Shown here: positions 55,989-63,793 of the stretch, piece by piece
How positions within the stretch are numbered: position 1 is the stretch's first letter
Layout: each line of letters opens with the position of its first letter
Assembly (NCBI GenBank): GCA_963582065.1
Contig: CAUZRQ010000011.1
Location: 1-64,000 of the forward strand
DNA: 64,000 bases
Direction of reading: 5' to 3'
Origin: UBA8437 sp963582065
GTDB taxonomy: Bacteria > Planctomycetota > Planctomycetia > Planctomycetales > Planctomycetaceae
Notes under the pieces: model-generated
What the model was told of the DNA's origin: nothing
What the model saw: only the letters and a program-made list of their open reading frames with translations
Databases searched by the model: none
Translations under genes and position numbers: made by a program

Positions 55989-56031
55989 CCGGGAGGGAAA
56001 AATTCCTCTGGACACAGTTCTCCCGGTTTTT
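55989..56031 (+). terminator. Intrinsic terminator after the dehydrogenase pair
   Basis: CCGGGAG (55989-55995) pairs with CTCCCGG (56020-56026), followed at once by TTTTT. The 24-base loop can itself form a smaller hairpin (GAGG...CCTC). The position is 2 bases after the stop codon of the second dehydrogenase. Confidence 0.6.
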
Positions 56032-56036
56032 ACAAT
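56009..56036 (+). promoter_or_regulatory. Candidate promoter for the proline-rich lipoprotein
   Basis: TGGACA (56009-56014), a 16-base spacer and TACAAT (56031-56036). Each hexamer is one mismatch from the sigma70 consensus. It overlaps the terminator of the upstream operon and would give a leader of about 80 bases. Confidence 0.4.
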
Positions 56037-56122
56037 CCCCCCACTTTGCTCTCCCTCACATTCCGCCACCGGCGGATCTCCACCAACGTGCTCTCGAACA
56101 CACGATCACAAGGATGTGCGTG

Positions 56123-56950
56123 ATGTCCAATCGACCGATCTGGCTCGCCGGTCTACTGGCCCTGGTTATGCTCACCGGCTGTTACTCCTACAACCCGTAC
56201 GGTTACGGAGGCTACCCCGAGGTGCTCTCGACGGTGCCGGCCCCGTCAATCGCTCCGGCCGTGACGCCGTTTCCGGGTCAGCCGATCGCTCCGGGCGTGA
56301 TTCCGATTGGGCCCCAGGCCGCCACTCCGGCCGGGATCAGCCAGCCCCTGCAGATCCCGCCCACTCTTGCCACACCACCGAACGGAACGATCACGCAACC
56401 GGTCCCCCGTTACCTGGACCCGACCGATCCGGTTTCCGGGTCAACCGGCGGGGAATCGACCCGGGCGGGTGACGGCGGAACCGAGTCGTCTTCGTTCCGA
56501 GCACCCAATGACGGGACCCTGACCGGAGCATCCGGTGGAAGCTCCGCCGACGAGACGGCCGGTGCGGTGATCCAGGCCAAGGGCGAAGGCGAGCCGACGA
56601 CAGCCGCTGCGATCTCGAGACCGGCCACCGCCGGCTTGACCGAACCGGCCACGGCACCGGTGATCAACGAGTCCAACTACGGCTACGACACGATCGGTTA
56701 CACGTGGTTCAAGGGCAAGATCGAGTACGACAAGGCCGACAAGGCCTGGCACCTGATGTACGCTCCGACGCCCAGCCAGGACGATCGTTACGGCGGAGAC
56801 ATCTCGCTGGCCGACGATCCGCGGCTCGAGGCTCTGCAGGACAACGACGTGATCTACGTCACCGGGACGCTCCGGAGTGGCCTGGCCGACCGGGCCGGCA
56901 AGCCGAGACTCCGGATCGAACAGCTCTCCAACATCACCGTCGGGCCGTAG
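56123..56950 (+). CDS. Proline-rich lipoprotein with C-terminal conserved domain
   Basis: A 275-residue predicted lipoprotein. The signal peptide ends in lipobox LTGC, followed by a Tyr/Gly-rich stretch (YSYNPYGYGGYP). Residues ~30-185 are low-complexity Pro/Ala/Thr/Gly, probably an extended linker. The last ~90 residues form a compact domain (YDTIGYTWFKGKIEYDKADK, LMYAPTPSQDDRYGGDISL, NDVIYVTGTL), OB-fold-like in character. The ATG at 56123 is preferred over 56114 because an AGGA site lies at the right distance. Function unknown; it is probably envelope-attached. Confidence 0.75.
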   Translation: MSNRPIWLAGLLALVMLTGCYSYNPYGYGGYPEVLSTVPAPSIAPAVTPFPGQPIAPGVIPIGPQAATPAGISQPLQIPPTLATPPNGTITQPVPRYLDPTDPVSGSTGGESTRAGDGGTESSSFRAPNDGTLTGASGGSSADETAGAVIQAKGEGEPTTAAAISRPATAGLTEPATAPVINESNYGYDTIGYTWFKGKIEYDKADKAWHLMYAPTPSQDDRYGGDISLADDPRLEALQDNDVIYVTGTLRSGLADRAGKPRLRIEQLSNITVGP

Positions 56951-56962
56951 GCCCCGTCGTCG

Positions 56963-58195
56963 TCACTTCCGGGGATTCTCGTACCAGAACACCCCGAGGT
57001 TGGCGACCTCCTCGCAGCTGATCACGTCCAGGTCGCCGTCGCCGTCGACATCGACCAGCTGCACCAGGTCGAACTTCGATCCCGCCGCGTCGCTGATGCG
57101 GGTGGTGGTCCAGTTGCCCGAGGTGGGCGAGCCGTTGTAGCTCATCCAGCTGACGGCTCGCTTCTTCGGGTCGCCGCGGTTGGTCATCACCACGTCGGGT
57201 TGCCGGTCGCCGTTGATGTCGCCGATCGCCACACCCTTGCCGTAGCGGTACTTGTCGGGCAGTGGAATCGAGTGTTCGGACCATCCCTTGCGGGTGCGGC
57301 GGCAGTACAAGAGCCGGCCCTGGCGGGCGGCGGACAACACGTCGGACTGGCCGTCGCCGTCCAGGTCGCCGACGGCCAGGAACAGCACCTCGACGCCGGT
57401 GGCCCCGATCTCGTGCCGCGGCCAGCTGCGGCCGGATCGCGAGGAATCGGCTCCGGGGTTCTCGAGCCAGTAGACGCCCCGGTGAGGGCCCCGGCGGTCG
57501 GAGACCACGACGTCGGTGTCTCCATCACCGTCGACGTCGTGAGGTTCCAGCGACATGATCCAGCCGGCATCGACTAGCCGGTGGTATTTCCAGCCGGCCA
57601 GGTCACGGGGATCGGCGGGTGATTCGAGCCAGCCGACTCCGGCGGCTTTGCCCTTGGAGCCGACCAGCAGGTCGATGCCGTGTCGCCGGTCGATGTCCAG
57701 TGGCAGGGCGTACATCCAGGCCTGCTTGCCGGCCGCCGCGGGGATCGCCCCGGTGCTCCAGGCCCCCGGGTCCCGCAACCGGCTGCGGTCTTTCGGAGCC
57801 CAGTGGACGAAGATCGAGCGGGTCTTGCCCTCGCATGAGCTGACGACGTCGAGTCGGCCGTCCCCGTCGAGGTCGGCGAAAACGGCATCCTCGGGTGATC
57901 GGACCGTGCCGACGGTCACCGCCGGCCAGGGCTTGCGGGCGGCGGCCGGCCCGGGGTTCACGCAGACGCGGATGGCGCCACCCTGTTCCCAGCCGGTGGT
58001 CACGTCGAGTCGACCGTCGCCGTTGACGTCGGCCAGCCGGACACCATCGGCTCCCCGCTTGCCGGCGGCCCGGTCGGCGGCGTCGATCGTGTGACGGCGC
58101 CAGGGGGGATCGGCGGCAAAGGACAGGGTCGGCCAGGTCGACCACACCAGCAGCGCCAGACAACAACCCAGTCGCGTGGGCGGCGAGACGGGCAT
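56963..58195 (-). CDS. Exported FG-GAP/VCBS-repeat beta-propeller protein
   Basis: A 410-residue secreted protein. The signal peptide ends at LSFAADP. The body consists of integrin-like FG-GAP repeats with Ca2+-binding DxDGDxxxD loops: VNGDGRLDV, LDGDGRLDVV, VDGDGDTDVVV, LDGDGQSDVL, INGDRQPDVV and VDGDGDLDVI, giving about a seven-bladed propeller. Its ATG shares a base with the stop of the NrtR-like gene (TGATG), so it belongs to that operon. Function unknown; binding of a ligand outside the cell is inference. Confidence 0.83.
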   Translation of the reverse strand: MPVSPPTRLGCCLALLVWSTWPTLSFAADPPWRRHTIDAADRAAGKRGADGVRLADVNGDGRLDVTTGWEQGGAIRVCVNPGPAAARKPWPAVTVGTVRSPEDAVFADLDGDGRLDVVSSCEGKTRSIFVHWAPKDRSRLRDPGAWSTGAIPAAAGKQAWMYALPLDIDRRHGIDLLVGSKGKAAGVGWLESPADPRDLAGWKYHRLVDAGWIMSLEPHDVDGDGDTDVVVSDRRGPHRGVYWLENPGADSSRSGRSWPRHEIGATGVEVLFLAVGDLDGDGQSDVLSAARQGRLLYCRRTRKGWSEHSIPLPDKYRYGKGVAIGDINGDRQPDVVMTNRGDPKKRAVSWMSYNGSPTSGNWTTTRISDAAGSKFDLVQLVDVDGDGDLDVISCEEVANLGVFWYENPRK

Positions 58196-58920
58196 CAGAT
58201 GTCGAACTTGAAGCCCTGGCGACTTCGCTTTTCGTACTCCGCGTCGTTGAAGCGGTAGAGCCGTGCGGCGCGGTGACGAACGTTCGACTCGGTTTCGCCG
58301 GTGTCCTCCAGCAGTCCCATCTCCAGCAGCTTCTTGCGGAAGTTCCGCTTGTCGACCTCCTGGCCCAGGGCGGTCTCGTAGAGATGCTGAACCTCGCGGA
58401 GACGGAATTTGCGAGGGAGCAGCTTGAAGGCGATGGGGTCGTGGCGGAGTTTTTCGAAGAGCCTGTCGATGGCGTCGGAGAGGATCTTCTCGTGGTCGAA
58501 GGCCAGCTCGAGGATCCGGGCCGTCTCGATCGGATACCAGTCTGCGGTGTCGGCGTCGGTGCCTCCGCGAGGTGCGTGGTCGATCCGGCGGACCAGGGCG
58601 AAGTAGGCGACCGAGATCACGTGGTTGCCCCGGTCGTCGCGCTCGGGATCGCCGTAAGCGTGGAATTGCTCAAGATGAGCGTTGCAGACACCGGTCTCCT
58701 CTTCGAGTTCGCGGCGGGCGGCGGTTTCGAGGCTCTCCTGCTTGGCGCGAACGAATCCGCCCGGCAGCGCGAACCCGAATGGTGGCTCGCCCCGTTCGAT
58801 CAGCAGCACGTGCAGCCCGTCGTCGATGTCCCAGCCGAAAACCACACAGTCGACCGCCACCGATACCATCGGATGTTCGTAGTGGTGGGGCAGGTCCGCC
58901 CCCTTCTCAGCCCGCGCCAT
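58195..58920 (-). CDS. nrtR: NrtR-like transcription regulator (Nudix domain plus winged helix)
   Basis: A 241-residue protein. The N-terminal Nudix domain (about 15-150) has a modified box, GGFVRAKQESLETAARRELEEETG. Its first spacing is one residue longer than the catalytic consensus, as expected for a sensor rather than an efficient hydrolase. The C-terminal winged helix (about 160-241) has KRNFRKKLLEMGLLEDTGE and ARLYRF, typical of NrtR. NrtR proteins repress NAD-biosynthesis genes and respond to ADP-ribose. Here the adjacent genes are an FG-GAP protein (same operon) and a divergent PQQ-like protein, with three matching palindromes between. Confidence 0.85.
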   Translation of the reverse strand: MARAEKGADLPHHYEHPMVSVAVDCVVFGWDIDDGLHVLLIERGEPPFGFALPGGFVRAKQESLETAARRELEEETGVCNAHLEQFHAYGDPERDDRGNHVISVAYFALVRRIDHAPRGGTDADTADWYPIETARILELAFDHEKILSDAIDRLFEKLRHDPIAFKLLPRKFRLREVQHLYETALGQEVDKRNFRKKLLEMGLLEDTGETESNVRHRAARLYRFNDAEYEKRSRQGFKFDI

Positions 58921-58951
58921 GATCGCTCCCGGTTGGTTGTCTCAGCCTGTT

Positions 58952-58968
58952 AGTGTAATTGGAACACT
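58952..58968. promoter_or_regulatory. Operator-like palindrome 1 (AGTGT-N7-ACACT)
   Basis: AGTGT (58952-58956), seven-base spacer, ACACT (58964-58968). It lies 32-48 bases upstream of the nrtR ATG, suited to autoregulation. Confidence 0.6.
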
Positions 58969-59027
58969 GCAGGTCGGGCCCGGTCAACCTCGCCCGCGTT
59001 CCACCGCCAGTCTTCCCGAAAATCATC

Positions 59028-59048
59028 ATAGTGTTTACTTGACACTAT
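59028..59048. promoter_or_regulatory. Operator-like palindrome 2 (ATAGTGT-N7-ACACTAT)
   Basis: A perfect 7+7 palindrome with a seven-base spacer: ATAGTGT (59028-59034) and ACACTAT (59042-59048). It overlaps the -35 hexamer of the rightward promoter. It is the best of the three sites. Confidence 0.72.
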
Positions 59049-59066
59049 TATAGGTGTTGTTATAAC
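59039..59066 (+). promoter_or_regulatory. Sigma70-type promoter for the PQQ-like propeller gene
   Basis: A perfect TTGACA (59039-59044), 16-base spacer and TATAAC (59061-59066). The promoter is fully covered by palindromes 2 and 3, a classic repressor arrangement. The leader to the ATG at 59133 would be about 60 bases. The surrounding AT-rich island stands out in this GC-rich window. Confidence 0.7.
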
Positions 59067-59069
59067 ACT
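59053..59069. promoter_or_regulatory. Operator-like palindrome 3 (GGTGT-N7-ACACT)
   Basis: GGTGT (59053-59057), seven-base spacer, ACACT (59065-59069), one mismatch from the other two. Its centre is 23 bases from that of site 2, about two helical turns, so two dimers could bind the same face. It overlaps the -10 hexamer. Confidence 0.6.
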
Positions 59070-59132
59070 AAGAATCCCTGCTGCGGTAGTGGGGTGGAAA
59101 TCGGGAAACCTGTCGGGATGGAGAAGGGTGAC

Positions 59133-60581
59133 ATGACGAACCAAGCAGGGCGGAAGAGGCCGAAGCGGGCTCCCAGGCTGCGGCAGGCCAACGCGTTCAC
59201 GGGTCCCGCGGGCGGGGGTTGGTCGAGACAGCTGCCGGACCACCGCCCGTTGGCGACACCGGCTGTCTCCGACGGGCGGGTGTTCGTCGGCGGGGGTTTC
59301 GGCAGCTACGAGTTCTACTCGTTCGACCTGGCCGACGGTCGGCACGACTGGACCTACCGCACGGCCGACGACGGACCGACCGCGGCGGCGGTGTCCGAGG
59401 GGTTCGTGGCGTTCAACACCGAGAGCTGCGAACTGGAGGTGTTGACCGTCGAGGGCGTGCCGGCGTGGAAACGGTGGCTGGGTGACCCGTTGATGAGCAT
59501 GCCGGCGATTGCCGACGGAAGCGTCTTCATGGTCTATCCCGACAGCCGGGGCAACCGGGAACACCACCTGGCGGGTTTCCGCCTGCGGGACGGGAAGCCG
59601 CTGTGGCGGGTGCAGATTTCGGGCGAGGTGATCACGGCACCGGTGGTGGACCGGGGCAAGGTCTACGCCACCACGCTCGACGGGCGAATCTGGTGCGTCG
59701 ATGCCGGCAGCGGAAACCTCGACTGGCAGGCCGACCGGCAGGCGACATCGGCACCGGTGGTGCACGGTGGCGAATGTCACTTCAGCCAGAAAGACGACAT
59801 CGACAAGGCGAATGCGGCCGCCCGGACTGCCCCGCCGCAACAGCAGTCCGAGGATCCGGAGGCCTGGATGGATTCGTCGGAGGTTCAGGCGTACCTGGGC
59901 ACCGCGGGCCTGGATCATGGCACCCACGAGGCGACTCGGCAGAAGGCCGAGTACCTCGACATGAAGCACCGCCGCCGCCGGTCGAAACGGCACCGGACCG
60001 ACAGCGAGCGGGACGCCGGGGTCGGCTTCGCCTCGTCGAAGGGTCACTCGAAGATGCACCAGGCCCAGCGGTTGCTGGGCCGGTCGACGGTCGCCGGGGT
60101 CTGGAGTTACCAGGGGTCGAAGCCCTTCATAGCAGCTGGCCGCAAGTTCTCGTCGATGGGCAGCGTGCTGAAGTGCATCGACCTGGCCACCGGCGAAACG
60201 GGATGGGAACGCCGACTGGTGTCGGATGACACGCCGGTCGACAGCCTGGTGACCCCGCCCTCGCTGGCCGGTGGCAAGGTCTTCGTCGGCACCGACACCG
60301 GTGAGGTCCACTGCCTGTCCCAGGACACCGGGGAGGAACTCTGGAAAATCCGTGTCGGCAGCGGCATCGTGTTTCCTCCGGCGATCGCCGCCGGATGGTG
60401 CATCACCGGGACCGTCAGCGGGCAACTGGTGGCCTTCGAAACCGGGGATCCAGCCGATGACGGGTGGCACATGTGGGGTGCCACGTCGGCCCACAACGGC
60501 CCGGCCGAAAATGCCGATCCGGCCCGGCAGCCGCCGCAAAAGACGGTCGGAAAACAACTCCAGGAGGCCCACTCCGTCTAG
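59133..60581 (+). CDS. PQQ-binding-like beta-propeller protein
   Basis: A 482-residue protein with repeated outer blades of the PQQ/WD40-like type: PAVSDGRVFVGGGFGSYEFYSFDLADG, VDRGKVYATTLDGRIWCVDA and GGKVFVGTDTGEVHCLSQDTGEELWK are the clearest (each shown here only in part of the repeat pattern; residues ~52, ~180 and ~385). A charged insertion near 230-330 interrupts the propeller. No signal peptide is seen, so it is probably cytoplasmic. The ATG at 59133 is chosen for its strong GGAGAAGGG ribosome site; GTG 59094 and ATG 59118 are in frame. Control by the NrtR-like protein is inferred from the operators. Confidence 0.78.
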   Translation: MTNQAGRKRPKRAPRLRQANAFTGPAGGGWSRQLPDHRPLATPAVSDGRVFVGGGFGSYEFYSFDLADGRHDWTYRTADDGPTAAAVSEGFVAFNTESCELEVLTVEGVPAWKRWLGDPLMSMPAIADGSVFMVYPDSRGNREHHLAGFRLRDGKPLWRVQISGEVITAPVVDRGKVYATTLDGRIWCVDAGSGNLDWQADRQATSAPVVHGGECHFSQKDDIDKANAAARTAPPQQQSEDPEAWMDSSEVQAYLGTAGLDHGTHEATRQKAEYLDMKHRRRRSKRHRTDSERDAGVGFASSKGHSKMHQAQRLLGRSTVAGVWSYQGSKPFIAAGRKFSSMGSVLKCIDLATGETGWERRLVSDDTPVDSLVTPPSLAGGKVFVGTDTGEVHCLSQDTGEELWKIRVGSGIVFPPAIAAGWCITGTVSGQLVAFETGDPADDGWHMWGATSAHNGPAENADPARQPPQKTVGKQLQEAHSV

Positions 60582-60659
60582 GGGTGGCCGGGTCTTCCCG
60601 AGCGTGTCTCGTCCGTCGCGGTGTCGTCCACACCGAGGCGGGCGAGGCCGTCGGGCCGG

Positions 60660-61931
60660 TCAGGGCACCGAGGTTTCGTCGGTGAACCATTCGGGGAACC
60701 GTCCCGAGACGGTGATCTTCTTGCCGTTGCGCAACACGGTCAGCCTGACCTTGTCCCCCGGGCGGTGCCGTCTCAGCAAGTGGCCCAGGAACGTGTCGAA
60801 GATGCGGACCCGCCCGATCGGTTCGGGAATGCCCACCACCACGTCCCGTTTCTGCAGGCCCAGGTTGCGGCCGAAGCCGTCCGAGTAGACGCTCGAGATC
60901 TTCACCCCGAGGGTCGTCTCCGAAATCCCCAGGTCCTTTCTCTGCGAGGGCGCCAGGCTGTAACCTCTCATCCCCGTCCGGAACGGGGCACTCCGCAGGG
61001 ACATTTTCCAGCCGATGTCGTAGACCCACCAGCCGTTTTTCGGGGCCAGCGACAGGGTCAGGGTCCGGGGATCACCGGTCGTGACGGGTCGCTGGACCGT
61101 CCAGGTGATCGGCCGTCCGGCGCGGCTCTTTTCGGTCGTGCGGTCGAGTCCGAAACGGATGTCGTACTCGGAGTGCACCGGCACGTCCCCGACCCGGGTG
61201 ATCACGTCCCCGGGCCTGATCCCGGCCGCCGCGGCCGCCGATTTCGGATCGACCGATTCGACCTGGTGCCCGTGTTTGCGTCGGATCCGTACGCCCAGTG
61301 CCTCGGGTGGCGGAAAGCGGAACAGTTCACGGCGGGTGAAGGTCTTGTCGTGGAACGACTGCAGCAACTGGTACTCGCGGGCGATGTGGCAGCGGATGCA
61401 TCCGCGGTGGTTGGCTTTCAGCAGTGGGATGTCTCGAGGGACCTGGCGGCCTGCCCGGACCGGTTGAAATCGTCTGCTGGCAGTCGCCCGACCGTGCTCG
61501 GCCAGCACCTCGTCCATCGTCCTCAGCAGCGATGCGACGCTCATCCGCGCGTCGGGCTCACCCCCGTCCCGTCCCCCGTAACGGCTGTAGATGTTCAACT
61601 CGGCGTCGGTGAAGAACGCGTTCCAGGTCACGTCCATGTCGAAGGCGAACCGGTTCAGGTTGATTCCGGCGAGCCGGGTGATCCGGACACAGACGAAACG
61701 ACGACGCTTCGCCGCGATGTGTTTGTCCTCATGAGCAACCTGCTCATCCCAGATCCAACATTCGGGTCAGGTTTCGCATCGGAACAGCACGAACAGCGGC
61801 CGGCCCGAGTCGCGGGACACCTTGCGGGCCTCCGCGAGGCTCCGGTACCAGCCGTCCGACGGAGCCGCCGCCAGCAGCAGGGGCGAAGACAGCAGCGTGG
61901 CGGTGAGCAGGGTCAGAACGAGGCGATGCAT
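60660..61931 (-). CDS. Candidate selenoprotein: exported thioredoxin-like / CXXCH / PDZ protein read through one in-frame TGA
   Basis: A 423-residue product if the TGA at 61769-61767 is read as selenocysteine (residue 55). The start ATG at 61931 begins a signal peptide (MHRLVLTLLTATLLSSPLLL). A thioredoxin-like segment then has RPLFVLFRCET, U55, PECWIWDEQ, so Cys52, U55 and Cys58 form overlapping C-x-x-U and U-x-x-C motifs. Downstream are a haem-type CXXCH (CIRCH, residues 178-182), a PDZ domain (about 210-290, AAGIRPGDVITRVGDVPV) and a second PDZ-like unit (about 325-420, LGLQKRDVVVGIPE). The frame after the TGA is open for 368 codons and stays protein-like with no indel. A hairpin with GGU loop follows the TGA. 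I recall a planctomycete family annotated as Trx7/PDZ (seleno)protein, consistent with this. The alternative is a nonsense mutation of a Cys codon. Confidence 0.78.
61720..61769 (-). promoter_or_regulatory. Candidate bacterial SECIS element after the in-frame TGA
   Basis: In the minus-strand RNA, AUGAGCA (61747-61741) pairs perfectly with UGCUCAU (61737-61731), closing a GGU loop (61740-61738). Below, UCU/GGA (61753-61751 with 61728-61726) and UGUU/AACA (61760-61757 with 61723-61720) extend an imperfect stem. The loop begins 26 bases after the UGA. Bacterial SECIS elements such as that of E. coli fdhF likewise present GGU in an apical loop just downstream of UGA. Confidence 0.65.
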
Positions 61932-61939
61932 GAGGTGTT

Positions 61940-61980
61940 GCGGTGTGGCTGCGGTGTGGCTGCGGTGTGGCTGCGGTGTA
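61940..61980 (+). repeat. 11-base tandem repeat in a divergent promoter region
   Basis: The unit GCGGTGTGGCT occurs 3.7 times (61940, 61951, 61962, 61973 partial). It lies between the start of the leftward selenoprotein candidate, 9 bases away, and the rightward cytochrome gene. The period is one helical turn, so copy-number change would alter promoter spacing on the same face. Confidence 0.85.
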
Positions 61981-62068
61981 CGAAGGACAGAATAGCTGGA
62001 TCGGTGGTGCAGTGTCATCCCGAGTCGGTTTCCACGACACCCCGTCCGATGTGCTAGACTCGCCACCA

Positions 62069-63790
62069 ATGGCTCGTTCGACCCTCGTCTTGTTCGTGCT
62101 GCTGGCCACGTCGACATCGGCTGCGACTCCTGCTGCGCGGGTCCGTCGGCCGGTCGACATCGTTGTCTCGCCGACGGGCGGGCAGGTGCTGGTGGCCAAT
62201 CGTCGCAGCGGGTCGGTGTCGGTCATCGACCGTCGCTCCCACCGGGTCCTGTCCGAGACGTCCATCGGCAAGCGACTCTCGGCGCTGTCTCGAGTGCCGG
62301 GCCGCGACTGGGTGTTGGCGACCGATGAAGCCGGGGGCGAGTTGATCGGTATCGGTTGTGGGGAGCGGCTCGAGGTGGCCTGGCGAGTTCCGGTGGCCGG
62401 GTACCCGGTCGCGGTGGCCGCGGCGGCCGATGGACGGCGGGCCGTGGTGGCGTCGCTGTGGTCGCGTCGATTGACATTGGTCGACTGGCCTGATGATGGA
62501 GTGGCCCGCCGGGTGCGAACACTCGATCTGCCGTTTGCCCCCGGCCGGTTGATCGAGCTTCCCGACGGTCGCTGGCTGGTCGCGGCCACTTTCGGCGGCC
62601 GGTTGGCCCTGTGCGATTCGCGTCTCGAGAAGCCCCCGGTTCTGAGAAACCTGTTGGGCCACAACATCGGCCGGATGACCATCACCGGCGACCGACGTCA
62701 CGTGCTGATTCCTCACCAACTGCTCGATGCGAAAGCCGAGACGACCCGTGGGGGCATCCACTGGGGCGGCGTGATGCTGAACGTGATCCGCACGATCCCG
62801 ATCGCCGCCATTGACACCGGTTCGGACCGGCTCGAGTCCCGGCTGGGCCTGGACTACGTGGGCATCCCCGACCGGGCCGCTGGCGATCCGGTGGCCATCA
62901 CTCTGGCCGACGACAATCTCCGAGTGGTCCTGCTGGCCGGTGTTCACGAACTGGTGACCAGTACCGACGGGATCCAGTACTACGGTCGCCAGGCCGTCGG
63001 CCTGGGCCCATCGGCGATGGCGCTGGATGAGGGCCGCACCCGGGCCTGGGTCGCCGGTCGATTCTCCGACTCGGTTTCGCTGGTCCGGCTTTCGCCCCTG
63101 GAGGTCCTGGCCGAGGTGAAGCTGGGTCCGCCGGTAAAGCCGACCGCCGTCGACCGTGGCGAGCAGTTGTTCAACGACTCGCGACTCTCCAGCGACGGCT
63201 GGATCAGCTGCCGCAGTTGCCACACCAGGGGCCACACCAACGAGGGTCTCAGCGATACGTTGGGCGACGGGGGTTTTGGCGCTCCCAAGAAGGTGTTGTC
63301 GCTGTTGGGCAGTGGCCAGACCGGTCCGTGGGCATGGAACGGCCAGGTCAAGTCGCTGGCCGAGCAGGTGAGCAAGTCGGTGAAGCTGACCATGCGGGGT
63401 GCGGCGATCCAATCGCGGCAGGCCTCCGACATCGCCGCCTACCTGGTATCGCTGCCGGTGGCCCCGGCTCTGGCCCGGGCCCGCGGCGTGTCGGACAAGT
63501 CGGTGGTCAGGCGAGGCGAGGTGGTCTTTCGGCGTGCCGGCTGTGTCGAGTGCCACGCACCGCCGCTGTACACCTCGCCGCGGACGTTTGACGTTGGATT
63601 CCAGGACGAACTGGGCCGGCGACGGTTCAACCCTCCGTCGCTGCGAGGCGTCAGCCAGCGGGACCGGTTGTTTCACGACAATCGAGCGGGCAGCCTGGGC
63701 GAGGTGATCGAGCGGTTCGGCCACGGGTTGGACAAGCCGCTGGACGCCGGCGACCGGGTCGACCTGCTGCGTTTTCTCGAGAGTCTCTGA
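62069..63790 (+). CDS. Exported beta-propeller / c-type cytochrome protein
   Basis: A 573-residue protein. The signal peptide (STLVLFVLLATSTSA) leads to a YVTN-like propeller (about 25-365; VVSPTGGQVLVANRRSGSVS is the first blade). A C-terminal cytochrome region resembles the di-haem peroxidase/MauG type, with CRSCH at 381-385 and CVECH at 492-496. Haem ligands are therefore predicted at His385 and His496. Electron transfer in the periplasm is inferred. The ATG at 62069 begins the signal peptide; 42 upstream in-frame codons include the tandem repeat and are rejected. It is divergent from the selenoprotein candidate, itself carrying a CXXCH motif. Confidence 0.85.
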   Translation: MARSTLVLFVLLATSTSAATPAARVRRPVDIVVSPTGGQVLVANRRSGSVSVIDRRSHRVLSETSIGKRLSALSRVPGRDWVLATDEAGGELIGIGCGERLEVAWRVPVAGYPVAVAAAADGRRAVVASLWSRRLTLVDWPDDGVARRVRTLDLPFAPGRLIELPDGRWLVAATFGGRLALCDSRLEKPPVLRNLLGHNIGRMTITGDRRHVLIPHQLLDAKAETTRGGIHWGGVMLNVIRTIPIAAIDTGSDRLESRLGLDYVGIPDRAAGDPVAITLADDNLRVVLLAGVHELVTSTDGIQYYGRQAVGLGPSAMALDEGRTRAWVAGRFSDSVSLVRLSPLEVLAEVKLGPPVKPTAVDRGEQLFNDSRLSSDGWISCRSCHTRGHTNEGLSDTLGDGGFGAPKKVLSLLGSGQTGPWAWNGQVKSLAEQVSKSVKLTMRGAAIQSRQASDIAAYLVSLPVAPALARARGVSDKSVVRRGEVVFRRAGCVECHAPPLYTSPRTFDVGFQDELGRRRFNPPSLRGVSQRDRLFHDNRAGSLGEVIERFGHGLDKPLDAGDRVDLLRFLESL

Positions 63791-63793
63791 CCG

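Noticed and set aside
61767..62117. Reading the selenoprotein region as two separate small genes (116 and 325 codons).
   Set aside because: The second would start mid-domain with no ribosome-binding site, and the first would end inside a thioredoxin-like motif; one frame with a single TGA explains both.
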